A stretch of 64,000 nt of DNA from Pipra filicauda (Eukaryota > Chordata > Aves > Passeriformes > Pipridae). Positions 38,965 to 50,823 of this stretch are shown piece after piece (position 1 is the stretch's first letter; each line of letters opens with the position of its first letter). The notes beneath the pieces are model-generated. The model was given only the letters and a program-made list of their open reading frames with translations, was not told the origin of the DNA and ran no database searches. The stretch covers positions 1,460,501 through 1,524,500 of the forward strand of contig NW_024104620.1 in NCBI RefSeq assembly GCF_003945595.2, read 5' to 3'. Both the position numbers and the translations under genes were made by a program.

Positions 38965-39570
38965 ATGAATACAGGGCACAATATTCAGCTGAAGCATCTT
39001 ATATATTTTAGCATTCACACCACTATAATGCTACTGGCTATGGTGCATTATAGTTGCTTCACCTTGCTTAATGGAAAGAATCTATCAGGTTTAATGCTAA
39101 TGAAATATTTTAAAATTCCTCTTGGCTCAATAAAAGGCAAGAGTTGTGGCCAACACACATGGTTCAAGTGGTCAATTCAAGTTTTAAAACAACAATATAC
39201 AGCTCTTCCTTACAGGTTTACCATTTTAATTGCTCTCTCTAATCCAATTTTACATCTAATAGACCATTCAGAGTGTTTTGAAAACAGCATACATGTTACT
39301 GCAGCAATTTGGTTACTGCCTTGCCATCCATCTACTGAATTGCTCTCAATGTATTTGCTGCCACAGTGTCTGAAAATTTCCAGGACAAGAGCTAGGAAGG
39401 GCAAAATGAGGCAGGGAATGCCCCAGCTAGGCTCTCTGCCTTCATGCTGCACATGTGCAAAAGGGAGATTTCTGAGAGTTAAGACTTGCATTTTGTACGG
39501 CCATTTCCCCATCCCCAGCACAGAAAAAGCAATAGCTGAATTATTCTGTGCTTTTTTTTTTCACATATAG
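38965..39570 (+). other. long open frame of 201 codons, not recognised, probably non-coding
   Basis: An ATG at 38965 opens a frame that runs 201 codons, the longest in the window. The predicted peptide is rich in Leu, Ile, His and Cys, with hydrophobic patches near residues 17-35 and 85-97, but I see no signal peptide, catalytic motif or known domain. Third positions do not look GC-biased in its first half. A minus-strand frame of 103 codons overlaps it. A 10-base hairpin lies within it. It could be a chance frame, a decayed processed gene or, less likely, a young gene. Confidence 0.12.
39022..39054. repeat. 10-base perfect inverted repeat
   Basis: ACTATAATGC (39022-39031) and GCATTATAGT (39045-39054) are exact complements flanking a 13-base spacer. 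The stem is AT-rich, so stability would be modest. It has no flanking features of a known small RNA. Confidence 0.7.
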
Positions 39571-42500
39571 GAAACACAGTTTCCAATTTGTTTCCCTAAA
39601 TGCTACAGGCTGTGTCTTTTCTTGGGACCAGGACGTCACAAAGAGTGGAATCCATGACAAGTACAAATCACAGACACTGACAGAAAAGGCCAAATTTACC
39701 CAGCAATGAATCTTGGTCTTAATTGCACCAGCAGGCAACAGGACCTTTCTTTCAATAATCAAGGCTACCTTACACCAGCTTAACAGGGAAGTGAAGGGGA
39801 CAACATTAAAATCACCACAACTGCTGACACACCAGAGCAAAGCTGTGCTTATTACAAACTTAACTCATCCCTATAAGAAAGTCTATTTTAAATTGCCTTA
39901 TGCTTCTGTGAGGGCTGAAGAGGGACCAGTGCTCCCACAAGGGCAGACATGGGGGCCAGGGTGTCTGTAAGAATCTGGCTACCTGGTGTGACTTTTGCTG
40001 TTGCGTGTCTTGATGCTTTGTGAGCAAAACAGGCCAGAGTTTTGTGCCTTGCTGACAGCAGTGGTTGCTGAAACACAGCTGGGAGAAGGAAGCTGAACCC
40101 TAATTTTGGAGCTTCTCGGGGTCACCAACTTGGGTTTTGCCTACATGTTATATAACAGATTTGGGAGAGTCCTCACAGAGTCTTGGGTGGGCATATGGGT
40201 ACTGTGCGTGCCCCAATACAACATTCACACATTTCTATACAAATAATGGCAGCATGAGCAGAAAGGCAGTATGTTAATAAACATCCAAGGGGTTTGGAGA
40301 AAACATAGTACTCCAACTTTGGCAAAGGCTGAGACATGTCTCTGCCCTGACACTGCCTCCAGAGACTCCCTGGCCTCAGGAAGAAGAAGCAGCAACTCAT
40401 TTTGTATGAGGAAGAGGAGTGAGAGGCACCGTGTGTCTTCCTCCACACAGATTTCTGGCTCACCCTTACTGCAAAAAGGATAATACAAGGATATGGGGAA
40501 GCCTTAGTGGTTTTCCCTTCCTCCTGGCACAGAAATCCCACCAGAGACGACTGTGAGAGCTACCAAAATGCTGAGACATTGTCACATGATTTTCAAACAG
40601 CTAAAGATTAGCCACCCATGCCACAGGCATTATAGAACCAATAACAGGTCAATGGGCAGTTTTTATAGTGAGATCCATGGTATTCTGTAAACAGATCACT
40701 AGGCAAGAGGTGAATTTAAAGATTTGTTGTCTTTTCAGGAAAAATTCTGAAGACTGAATTCATCTGCACACAATAATTGACCCAGAAGTGAGGTAACATT
40801 AAGAGAAAAACTGTTTGATGAAGGTGAAACTTAGGACATATTTGCTTAAGATACTCTCAGTTTTGAGACCCTTAATGTACTGACTAACTGTCTTCCTTTT
40901 TCAGAAGTGATCAAGACACAGAAAGACATCTATTTATTTTTTTATATATGTACAACTTCTCCTATCCTGGTTTGCACAACTTCTTGTAAGTGTTAAAGAT
41001 CTAATGATAGGAAGTTATGTAAAGTTTTTATAAAACATGTAGAGGAACAATTTCAGTATAGACTAAAGATAGCTTTAGAGACTTAGAATGAAAATGTTAA
41101 GTATTTCTTCCCATATAAATTTGAAAAATACTTATACAAGAAACTAAAATTCAGAAATTTCATTTTGCAACAATAAAAACCTCACTGTTTCAGTATTTCC
41201 AAAGGTTTTCAAGAGCCCTTAATTTCTCTGAAACCACAGTAGTGAACCAGAAATGTGAGGCTTCCCAAAATACTCCTGGGTCAGGGAATGTGTTAGTCCT
41301 GGGTCAGTCCCTAGTGGCCCAGTTAGAGAAATTTGTCTGATAGGTTCCAACGATGCCAAGAAGCCAAGGAAGCTGCTTCCTGTAAGTGCTGCCAGTGCAA
41401 CAGGAAGAATGAACTGGGAGAAATCTCTGCTACATTTTCAGCTGGGATGTTTTAATTTTATGGCAAGTGAATTTTCTCCTGAAAAATGACCATTATGGCA
41501 CAGCCCCAGACCTCAGTCCTGCTCTTATCTGTAATGTTCCCTTGAACAGGACGGACAGTGAGTAAAACCCTGGAGGCTTGAATCACTCAGGCTGATAAGG
41601 ACACATTCTGCAGCAAGGGATGCGCTTCCATGGACTGGAAAACATCACAAAATACACTGAAATGTATCAGCTACCAGACACCAAAGAAACATGGACACTT
41701 CTGCCTTTAGGATAGAGTGGGGTGCCAGGATTCAAGGATGTGAACAGTGTTTAACAGCCACAGCCTGCTGATCTGTGCACACGGCTTCACATAACATCAC
41801 GCCTTGCAGACTGGATTCCGAGATGTTCAGCTTGCAGCAAGGGAGTTCGAGGGTAAATATCTGATTATCACAAATACATACATAATTCATCAGTTTCCTA
41901 GTTTTGAGCAGGGGCCCAAGCCTGGCGCTTTCCCCAAAACCTGGCTTAGGCCAAAACAATTACAGATTTTCAAGTAAGCTTCCAGTTGCTGGAGGGGGGA
42001 AGAGAAGGACAAGAAAAACCTGTTCTAAATAAAATGGACTTCTAGTGCCAGTGAACTGTGTTATCTAGTCTTTGTATCGTGGCCAGTTTTTCATTTTTCA
42101 GGGATGGGATCTAAAAATTTCATTCCATAGTAGGATTTTTAATGTTCAGAGACATTGCTTGTCTCTAAGCAGTGGATAAGAGGAGCTAAACAGAGGTGCT
42201 AATCACTGTGTTATAAACACAGTATGTGCAAACATATATACACATATTGTTTAGTTAGAAAAGTTTTGAGGTGTCATTTCTGATTCACAAAGGACTTTTC
42301 GTTGGCAGATCCTCAGGTCAGCCAAGGTTTCATCATCATTGCTTCTATCAGCTGTTCAAACAAGCCCAGAGCAATCTTGAAACTCAGATGGTCTTTTCAA
42401 CCCCTCATTTCACAAGTTTTACTCCTTAATTGTAAAGATCTTCCCACTGTGAAGCATTCCAGTTTAACACAGTCAATAAATTGAGCAACACCACTTTATG

Positions 42501-44704
42501 GCATAGATATGGTGTCCATACCACTTAACATACCAGCTACTATGATCTATAGCAGTTGTTAGTTTTAAGTTTGCTGCCAAAGAGACAAAATGGGAATATT
42601 TTCGCAGACGTTAATTTTTATGGTATGATTCAGTGACTCGAAAACCCCCAAAACTGTGGATTTGCATGGACACCTGCTGTCGCTGCTCTGTCCTTACATT
42701 TTTTTTTTCTGGAAAACAGTAAGTGATTTCTATTTTGGCAAAGCTACAAAATGACCAAGAACTACATAGCTGGTTTGGAAATGTAATCTGTGTTTGCTTT
42801 ACTTGAGAGGACACAGAAGCAAGGCAAACCTTTAGATACAAAACAAACCACATACCATTCTCAGTGGAAGCTGACAGCACCATTCCTCCAACATAGTAAA
42901 TTTTGCTGGAAATTAAATGAGAAATTGCTAGTTTTCCAGATTCTATACCTTGAGAAGTGATATTCAGTACAAAATATTGCTTCTCAGCTAAAGCAGCAGC
43001 CCTCACCTCCAACTCTATACTACAACAGTCACCAATGAAATATAATTACTGGCAAGAGAGAGGTAAAAAATGAAGCAGGGGGTTAAGTATGGAACTGCCA
43101 GTAGGCAGGCAAACAGGGAATCAAAAGGAAGCAATCTTCTCACATGGATTAGCTTGTTTCTCTCTGCTAACTTACCACAATTAACTATATACATCAACAA
43201 CTTGAAATATAAAATAGAGAAGATAAATCATTTTGGTAGGCTCTTGCTATTGACTTTAATTGGAGCAAGGCACGTAGCATCAATATCAGGCTCAGATGCT
43301 CTAACTGAAGTAAACATTAACTTTCTCATATTTGTTATACTTTTAATACCTTTTTTTTCTGAATAAGATTGAAGAATTGGAACACAAGACTCAGTTATTT
43401 TACACCGTCACCATGAATTCCAGCAGTGGATTAAAATAGTAACAGTAAATGTTCTGTCTGTCTGTGCAGCCCTCCCTCTTCCACCAGCCAGCTCAGTGAA
43501 TCCTGCACATCCAGATCCTCATCCCCTTAAGTGGACAAACACTTTGGTGGTTTTTTTCCCTTTCATTTTTTGTATATGTTTTGCTTTCAGAGCTGGCTCT
43601 CCAGCTGTTACTTGATCTTTGCTATGATTTGCTTCACTGTGTAGCTGAAAAGTAAGGCAAAAATTCCAGCTATCCCTACATTTGCAGCTGGCTTTAGCCC
43701 TAGAACCTAGCTTTTGTGACCTCTGGAGCCCCAGGCTGGAGCTGACATTACTCAAAACAAATCTATACTATACATTCTGAACTCACAGAGACAAAAAATC
43801 CTGGTTTTAACAGCAGTATTTACATCCTGTCTCTGGAAGCTAAATTCCAGCTGAAAACCTCGCCAAGATCCACAGACTAAATAGCACTGTCCATCTCAAG
43901 TCACTTCTCCAAGCATCTCAGACTGTTAATTGCACCTTGAAGGTGGTCTGTGTACGGTTTGGAACAGGCCAGATCAGAAGGCAGAAGTCTGCAATTCTTT
44001 TGTTTTATTCAGAAATATTTTTAGCCCATCTTTTACCTGCAAGCTTACATATTAAACCCAATTAAAAATGCACTTTGTTCTTTAAAAATGAAACTCAGTA
44101 TCAGTCACTCTCCTCTTTTTATCTCTTCAGTGCAGTGGTACTGCTGGAGAGAGAAGTAATTAATGAAGAGAATCAAAAAGTTTCTGAAGTGTTTCCTCTT
44201 CACAATATAATCATGATTATACTAATGTAGTGTTTTTATTAAATGAAAATCAAGCCAACCTAGGCCTGTGAATGTTACCTCACAGGCAAAGAAACCTTTA
44301 TTAGCATTCTCTAGCTGCTGCTGCAATTCTTTCAGGGAAGTTTTATTGCTGCAATATATATTCTCAGGTCTGCTACTAGATTTCTTTCTTGTTTATGGGA
44401 TTTAAATGGTGTATTAGACTAAATTCTTCACTCTGCCTCTTTCCAGAAACAATGATCCTAGACAGATGAGTTGATGGCAAGAAAACCAAATAGAAATGGA
44501 AACCCTAACACTTTGGAATTAGAATTCAGTAAACAAACCCATTTGTACCAGATATCAAATTCTCTGCTGACCTCTGCCGAAGCTGTTGTGGGAGCAAGAG
44601 CAAGGGAAATGTGGCCAGGCAGCTACAAGAGCCCAATCCCAAACTCAGAGCTTTCAAGCTGTGAGGAGGAAGCACCAGAACAGTAGCTCTGCAAACTTCA
44701 GAGT
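39571..44704. other. gene-free stretch, nothing recognised
   Basis: Open frames up to 133 codons (42611-43012 minus, 40173-40541 minus) lack domains. A partial duplication CCTGGGTCAG occurs twice at 41,276-41,306. A short CTATTGACTTTAATTGGAGC segment near 43,247 resembles the old repeat pattern seen elsewhere. No splice-framed coding segment stands out. Confidence 0.5.
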
Positions 44705-45032
44705 AGAATCACAGAATTGTTAAGGTTGGAAAAGACTTTTGGGATCATCAAGTCCAACTGTCAAACCCAGCACCGTCACCATGTTCACCACTAAACCATG
44801 TCCGTAAATGCCATATCCACACATTTTTTGAACGCTTCCAGGGATGGCGACCCCACCACTTCCCTGGGTAGCCTGTTCCAATGCTTGACAACCCTTTCCA
44901 GGACAAATTTTTTTCCTAATATCTGATACAAGCTTCCCCTGGAGCAATTTGAGGTCATTTCCTCTTGTCCTGTCACTTGTTGCCAGGGAGAAGAGACTGA
45001 CATTCACCTGACAACGACCTCCTTTCAGGTAG
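44705..45032 (-). mobile_element. CR1 LINE 3' region, reverse orientation
   Basis: Plus-strand landmarks AGAATCACAGAATTGTTAAG, GGTTGGAAAAGACTTTTGGG, ATCATCAAGTCCAACTGTCA, ACGCTTCCAGGGATGGCGAC, CTTCCCTGGGTAGCCTGTTC, TTTCCTCTTGTCCTGTCACT and CTCCTTTCAGGTAG are the complement of CR1. About 330 bases remain, covering the 3'UTR and the end of the reverse-transcriptase frame (minus-strand open frames of 70 and 95 codons are its decayed remnant). The TCATCAAGTCCAAC form marks a different subfamily from the 14.9 kb copy. Confidence 0.95.
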
Positions 45033-45227
45033 ACACTTTTGTAAAGTGGACCCTTCTCCCATGTCCTACATTTCAGGAGGGATGGGGGCAGGGAGTGCCT
45101 GCCTTTCCCCAGGGTTTCTCTCCATCTGGTAGCCAGTTTATGTAAATAAAGTCACGCTGTGGCCTTCCCCTTGTTCGAATGGGAGCAGACAGCTTCATTC
45201 CCTGCAGCGTTTTGGGCCCCAGGGCTT

Positions 45228-45300
45228 AGGTTTAAAGCCAGAATAACTCACTGAGTTCAGTGGAGTTACACTAACATTAAAATGGAGGAGTCTGAATCTT
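45228..45300. repeat. faint ancient amniote interspersed-repeat match
   Basis: AAAGCCAGAATAACTCACTG followed by AGTTCAGTGGAGTTACACTA follows the old pattern of an inverted CCAGAATAACTCC / AGTGGAGTTACA block frequent in bird and turtle DNA. The family name is uncertain and the match is short. Confidence 0.38.
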
Positions 45301-47035
45301 TGAGTCCTTAGTACTCCAGTCTTGCTGGTGTTATTTTATTTATTCAGCTCATCTTTCCAGAAAACATCCAATTTAGATAATAGCTAGTGGGAGAAGCAAT
45401 CCCCTTTAGGGATCAGCAGTGGTTGTTATATGATTTCTTAACAACTATTTTCTCAGCAGCAAACAAGTCTGCTACTGAAATAGTACTTTTGTAGCATGTG
45501 AGAGTGCAGCTTCCAGAACTACTTAGGTCTATTAGGGCAGAGGAAAAAACCAATAGATTCACAATGCAAGATTAAATAATTTGTAACAAATTTATAGTTT
45601 ACTTGGCCTCTTTTTATCCTTGTTGGATGGTGCTTCTTGACCACAAAAGGCCAGGAGACATAGTACACTGATGTACGCCCAAACCAGAAGAGGGGTTGAG
45701 GAAAGCTTTTATTTTAATAATTTACTACTGGCTGGACTGTTTGCATGTTGAGGCTGTAGCATTTTTGGAATGTAACATGGCTGCTGAAACACGTCCTCAC
45801 AATCCTTACAGTTATGTCTCCCAATGCCACTTCCTTGCATGACACAGCTCGGTGTCTGGGTGCCAAAATACATATTTTGCAATTAGAACAACTTTTCATC
45901 TTTCTCTGAGATCTGTTTAGACCCTACTATTTTCATGAAAAAGCTCAATCAACGTAACATCACTACACTCCTCAAAAATAGCTAGAAAAGGAACATAGAT
46001 TTTCAAATTAAAAGTGAAAGAAATATTTCATTTCCCAAGACTTAAATTTAAATGTCAAAGGCATTCTAGGTCCTTATATGACACCAGGAATACGCAGATA
46101 AACATTCTGAAATTCCAAGAACATATGTTTTGCAATTGAAATATGCAATTGAATACGAAATATGAGGAAAAATGTCCAGGCATTTTAAGGCCACTGGAAA
46201 GGGTTAATAACATCAAGCAATACAATAAAATCTGATTGGATTCTTCAGCCTGCTTATATTACTTGGATGAGATATCACATGGATGAGAAAGTCAAAAAGT
46301 CAGAGTGGGATCTTCTGACTTTCCATTTCTTGCTGCTGACAAACTGCCCTGCCTACAGCCCTGCTGTGGTGGCAGCTGTGTGGGGGGATTGAGGGCTGTA
46401 AGTCTCCACACACAGAGTTAATGATTCAGTAGGTGGATCTCTATTAACAATTCCACTGATGATACACAAAAGGCAGAGTGAATTTAACCAGTCTTCTTTG
46501 ATTATATGAATTTTCCAATAAAAATCAGAAAATAAATCAAACTAAACCTCTCTGATAACATTTATTAGAAATGGCATTTCTCATTAGCTACTTTTCATTA
46601 ATTCATGTCTCTTTATTTTGGAGGGCCTAAATTGAAGCTTACTTTTTGACAGCAGTCAGGAAAGCTAAAAAATGTGCAAGGAACACATTTGTAGACAGAG
46701 CTATCCAGCCACACAAGGTCAGTTTGAGGGTCTGCCTGAGTCTGCTGCTCCTGTGGACCCAACACCCCAGAACTTCATCTGATGCCCACATTTCAAGCCA
46801 CAACCCATAACTATAGGATAAAATGAAAAATTCTGACAGTAATGAATTGATTTCATCCGGAGAATCAGCAAAGTAAAAGGGAAGTAGATAAATTAAAAGA
46901 TGCTTATAAAAACTACAACAAAAAAATCCAGAGCATACACAGCAGTGTCACCATTCAGGACTAAGGTAAGCCAGAGGACTATGCCAACGAGAATCTTATG
47001 AAATTCAACAAAGACAAGCACAAATAATCCCCAGA
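45301..47035. other. gene-free stretch, nothing recognised
   Basis: AT-rich DNA with open frames no longer than about 61 codons. I see no exon structure, RNA gene or clear repeat. Confidence 0.6.
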
Positions 47036-47214
47036 AACAACACTGGCTGGGGACCACCACTGCAGAAAATGACCTGGGGGGTCTTGGTCAACAGTTGGAT
47101 CGAGCCCTGAGCAGACTGGTCTGAGCCCAGATCTGATCTCACTTTGAGTGGGAGTTTGAACTGGAGATCTCCTGAGGCGCTTTCCAACCTGAATTACTCT
47201 GAATTACTTCTATG
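47036..47214 (+). mobile_element. CR1 LINE fragment with internal deletion
   Basis: The left half (CTGCAGAAAATGACCTGGGG then GGTCTTGGTCAACAGTTGG) matches the CR1 reverse-transcriptase frame near the segment encoding a KDLGVLVD-type peptide. The right half (TGGGAGTTTGAACTGGAGAT, CTTTCCAACCTGAATTACTC) matches the extreme 3' end. In an intact CR1 these lie several hundred bases apart, so the intervening part, ending near 47,105-47,130, has been lost. Orientation is sense on the plus strand. It is not functional. Confidence 0.85.
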
Positions 47215-50200
47215 AAACACTCAAACAAAGTAGCTAGCAGCTTGTCAGCTATTTAGCCACTCTCCTTGGCCTAGCACAATACCATCCTACCAATAAACAC
47301 TGGATGATACGATCCTGGGGAATGCTTCAGAGCCTGCTGATAATTCTAACCATCACTTTGACTACATGTAAAGTACACTCTGGGTACCTGCACTTCAGTA
47401 CACATTAACTCAAGCATATCACATCCACATCTGCAGTGTCGTGAGAGTTCACAATGATTTTACAAAGACCTTTGGACTCACAGGGATACAATTAACAATC
47501 TTATCAAAATCCTCGCCACTAACACAGCCCAACCTTACCAACAGTCACCTTCCCTCCTAGTAGCAAAACCTCCTAAGGCAGATGTGCATTAGGCCTTGTG
47601 CCCTCTTTGAAAAGCTTTAAAAAGAACTACAATAAATTGATGCAGATTTTGAAGTTTTCAAATTACTGGAATTGTTGCAGCAGAGAGCTGTTTTTGAGCA
47701 ATGGCAAACACAGAGGGTAATATTTATTCTCAAGGACTTTGGGATAAAATTGACTTCAGAAAATAGCTTCTAATATCCACTGACTTGAATTTCTGGGGCA
47801 TGCACAGCCTCATATGAAACTTATACAAAGAACATTCTGCCGCTCTTTTTGTAGAAGAAGGGGTTATTATTTTAGGACTTTTCTTAGTGGAAAGGGTTGA
47901 GCTAATTTAAAGGGAGGGCAGGTTTGTTGCTATTCAACAGGCAGAGTCTTCTTTCCCTTGAATCTGTGCAACGCTTGTTGCAATCAAATTTCAGTAAGAA
48001 GTGCCTATACCGTCACAGAAGCCACAACGAAGCACTGAGCAACTATACCTTGTTCAGTTGTAGCATCAGATACACACAAATATCAAATGCTATTTGCATG
48101 ATATCCTTCATTAGCAAAGGTTAGTTACACCTCTTGCACTGCTAAGGTTCTTGGCTCTTATCTCTAATTATGTGCTGGCTTGCCCAGCTGCACAGGGAAA
48201 TTGCATTGATACAATCTTTAGAACTCACTTAGACCTGTGAGAGTAGGTTTGATTTAAATTACACAGATATCACTGACTCTACCTCAGGAACTCTGAGATC
48301 AGAATTTGCTGTCTATTATTAATAATAAAAGGATTCAGAATGGATTTGTCATGGAATGTGAAGCAGGGCAAACTGTGCCTCCTGGGACGTGACCTCTGAG
48401 AAATAGATTTACTCCAGCATATTATCTGAATAAAGGCATCCTATGAAATCCACAGAAGTCAGTGGAAAGATACTCAGGGGACCAGACTGGCAGATCTAGA
48501 ATTGGAGCACTACATAGTGCATTAGGTCCCCGACAGATCTACCTGTCTTGGAGCACAGCTCCCAAGCCAGAGGTTTGCAGAGGTTGGGAAATGTCTAAAT
48601 TGAGAGAGACCCTGAAGCTTTGGGGCTGGATTGGTGAAATGGAAGAAGCCTGAAGACTAGAGAGGCAGATATCTCACTCATCAGACTGAGGGATCCTAAA
48701 AGTAGGTAGTAGTGAGACTCATAAGTCATAGCCAGTTATCCATACAACAACTATTAGTAGCTACTAGGACACAAAACTAGTCATAGCTAGCTGTAGTAGG
48801 GAAGCTTGATGGGTTGAGTGAGTTGCATGTGGTTGTACTTTGAGCAGGCAGGAGACAGGAGCCAGGATGGCAGGGACATCACTTGCTTCCTGGCAGGGAG
48901 AATTCCCCTGGGGCTGGGATAGTTTGGAGGGCAAGGATCAAGCTCTCCTTCACCTTTACTGGACAAAGTTCTGGTGAAGGAACTGGGGCACCTGGGAAGA
49001 ATATCAAAATGCTTCTCCAACTTCTGTGACCACCACCTGCCATGCCATCTGCTGCTGCCAGTGCCACCTGGGCAAATCACTGCTTGGATGGAGCACCAGG
49101 GGCAGCAGCCACGGGAAGGGCAGAGATGACATTCCACAAGCCTGAAGCCACAGAGGCCTCCAGAAACCCCAGGCAGATCTGTTCATACTCTGTCCAGATG
49201 TACCATGGCCATCACACACACTGCAATCATCCGAGATGAGCGAGTGGCGTTTGACAGCCCTGACCTATGTTATGTCTCTGTGCATGATTGTATTTTTCAT
49301 AAGCTGGGTGAGATGGCTTGAATTCATTTATTGAGTTTGATTCTCTGGCTATTAAAACCCCTCACATTTTCATGCATTTCATATAACTTGAGAATACTTT
49401 CAATTTAACAAAGAATAGTACAGATGAGAGTTCTCTGAGTTGGTTTGCTTATCTGCACTCTGTGTTCATTTACATCAAAGACTTCACAAATTTCAGTGCT
49501 GTCTGATAAAAATATATTTTAACCACAAACAATTGTTAAGCATCTGTATTTTCAAATAAGCTTAGATTACATTTCAAAATTACTATAATGAATATACTGT
49601 CCAATATTGTCTGACCTGTAGACAACCAACTTCAGTCATATCAAAGGAATCTGGACATGATTTGTTTGAGTTTGCAGAAGCACAAAATGGAATTATAGTG
49701 CTTGCTAACTTCCTAACATGGTTTTTGAGGCTAGAAAACCGCTACTTGCTTTGCAGCAGGAAAGTCAGACCTTAGATTTAGCAGATATAGTTATGGCTGA
49801 ATGCTTGTGCTGTTTGTATGTGTAGAGCAGGTGAGACAGTAAGTTTGGCCACAAAATTGCTTTTAACCACCTTTGCAACATCAATCCGAGATACTGCTTT
49901 GATTCACAGAACATGCAACTTGAACAAACAGCAGTTGTACAGCTTGGTTACCCTGTGTATTGTCAAGCTGCAGTGAAGTACCTACACTTGTGTGGGAGGG
50001 AAGAGTCTCTGATGTGGCTCTCTAAAGCTTAAGGAACTCGAGCTCACAGGAGAAATATCCTCCATGGCCCAAGTGTATCTTGTTTCCGGGTGACTCATCC
50101 AAAGTGACACTCTTTCTGCTGCGTTACATTTTATGGGCTAGTAGAGGAAGAAAGAGTATTTTGGTTTCAAGTGTGATAAAGGATCTGATTTGTGAACAGG

Positions 50201-50731
50201 AACCGTAAACAGTAAGCAGCTGAAAAAGATAAAGTAGAAATGGTCTAAATGTCGTAAGCAATGCTAGTGAAGGGTCAAATTTTTAGATTAAGAAAAATTT
50301 CAGACACTACTCTCAGAAAGAACCAGATTTCTCTCAACAATATCAAAACATTACTTTTAAAAAGGAGCAACTTACTGCTACCCAAGAGTTACTGTGCCTT
50401 TTTTTTAACCAGGGATATGTTATAATCCCCCCCTGACAAACAGCCAGAGCCTCTTGGTTTCCTACAGGCCCAACGCTTGTAGACTTGCCAGGTTACCACA
50501 TGGGAAACCAGTTCATGAAACTGAAAACTGCAAAGGCACCAAGCCAAACGCCATATGGACACACTGCCAGTTCAAACGCTTTTGCAAGTCTTGGTGTTCC
50601 TTTGGAAGTCTGGGTTGAGTGAGTTCTTCCTCCTGCTCAAGCACTGTATCAGACATCTACAAGGTCAAGCCTTGGGAGCAATTCTTGAGTTTAGAGAGGA
50701 TGTCTTTGACCTTAATGCGTTTGTGTTTTAG
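47215..50731. other. gene-free stretch, nothing recognised
   Basis: A more GC-rich patch at 48,780-49,240 has overlapping open frames on both strands (116 codons minus), which suggests base composition rather than a gene. A perfect 12-base palindrome lies at 48,755-48,766. A faint old-repeat-like motif (CCACAGAAGTCAGTGGAAAG) is near 48,451. Nothing else is recognised. Confidence 0.5.
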
Positions 50732-50823
50732 TGCAACAAGTTCAGTGATTACCAGAATTACATCAGCCACACTCAGCTGTTAAACGTTTGTGATACAGTC
50801 ACCTCAGGGGAAGCTGGGAAAAG
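50732..50823 (+). other. exon-like 92-base segment (GT-AG framed)
   Basis: The segment follows TTTGTGTTTTAG (AG at 50730-50731) and ends at GGGAAAAG before GTAAAT (50824), a fairly good donor. Only one of the three frames is open across it, giving about 30 residues with Cys at positions 1 and 20 and an NYISHTQLLNVCDT-like core. By hand, slightly more than half of third positions are G or C. The exon would be phase 0 at the left and phase 2 at the right. I do not recognise the peptide and see no partner exons. It could be an exon of a long-intron gene, a non-coding exon or chance. Confidence 0.25.

Noticed and set aside
45173..45180. TTGTTCGAAT resembling a tRNA B box
   Set aside because: No A box, no cloverleaf arms and no acceptor stem around it.
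48755..48766. Perfect 12-base palindrome TAGTAGCTACTA
   Set aside because: Isolated, with no known binding-site identity; such palindromes arise by chance in 64 kb.
48780..49240. Overlapping frames in a GC-richer patch (116 codons minus)
   Set aside because: No domain and no consistent frame; both strands are open, so I read it as compositional.
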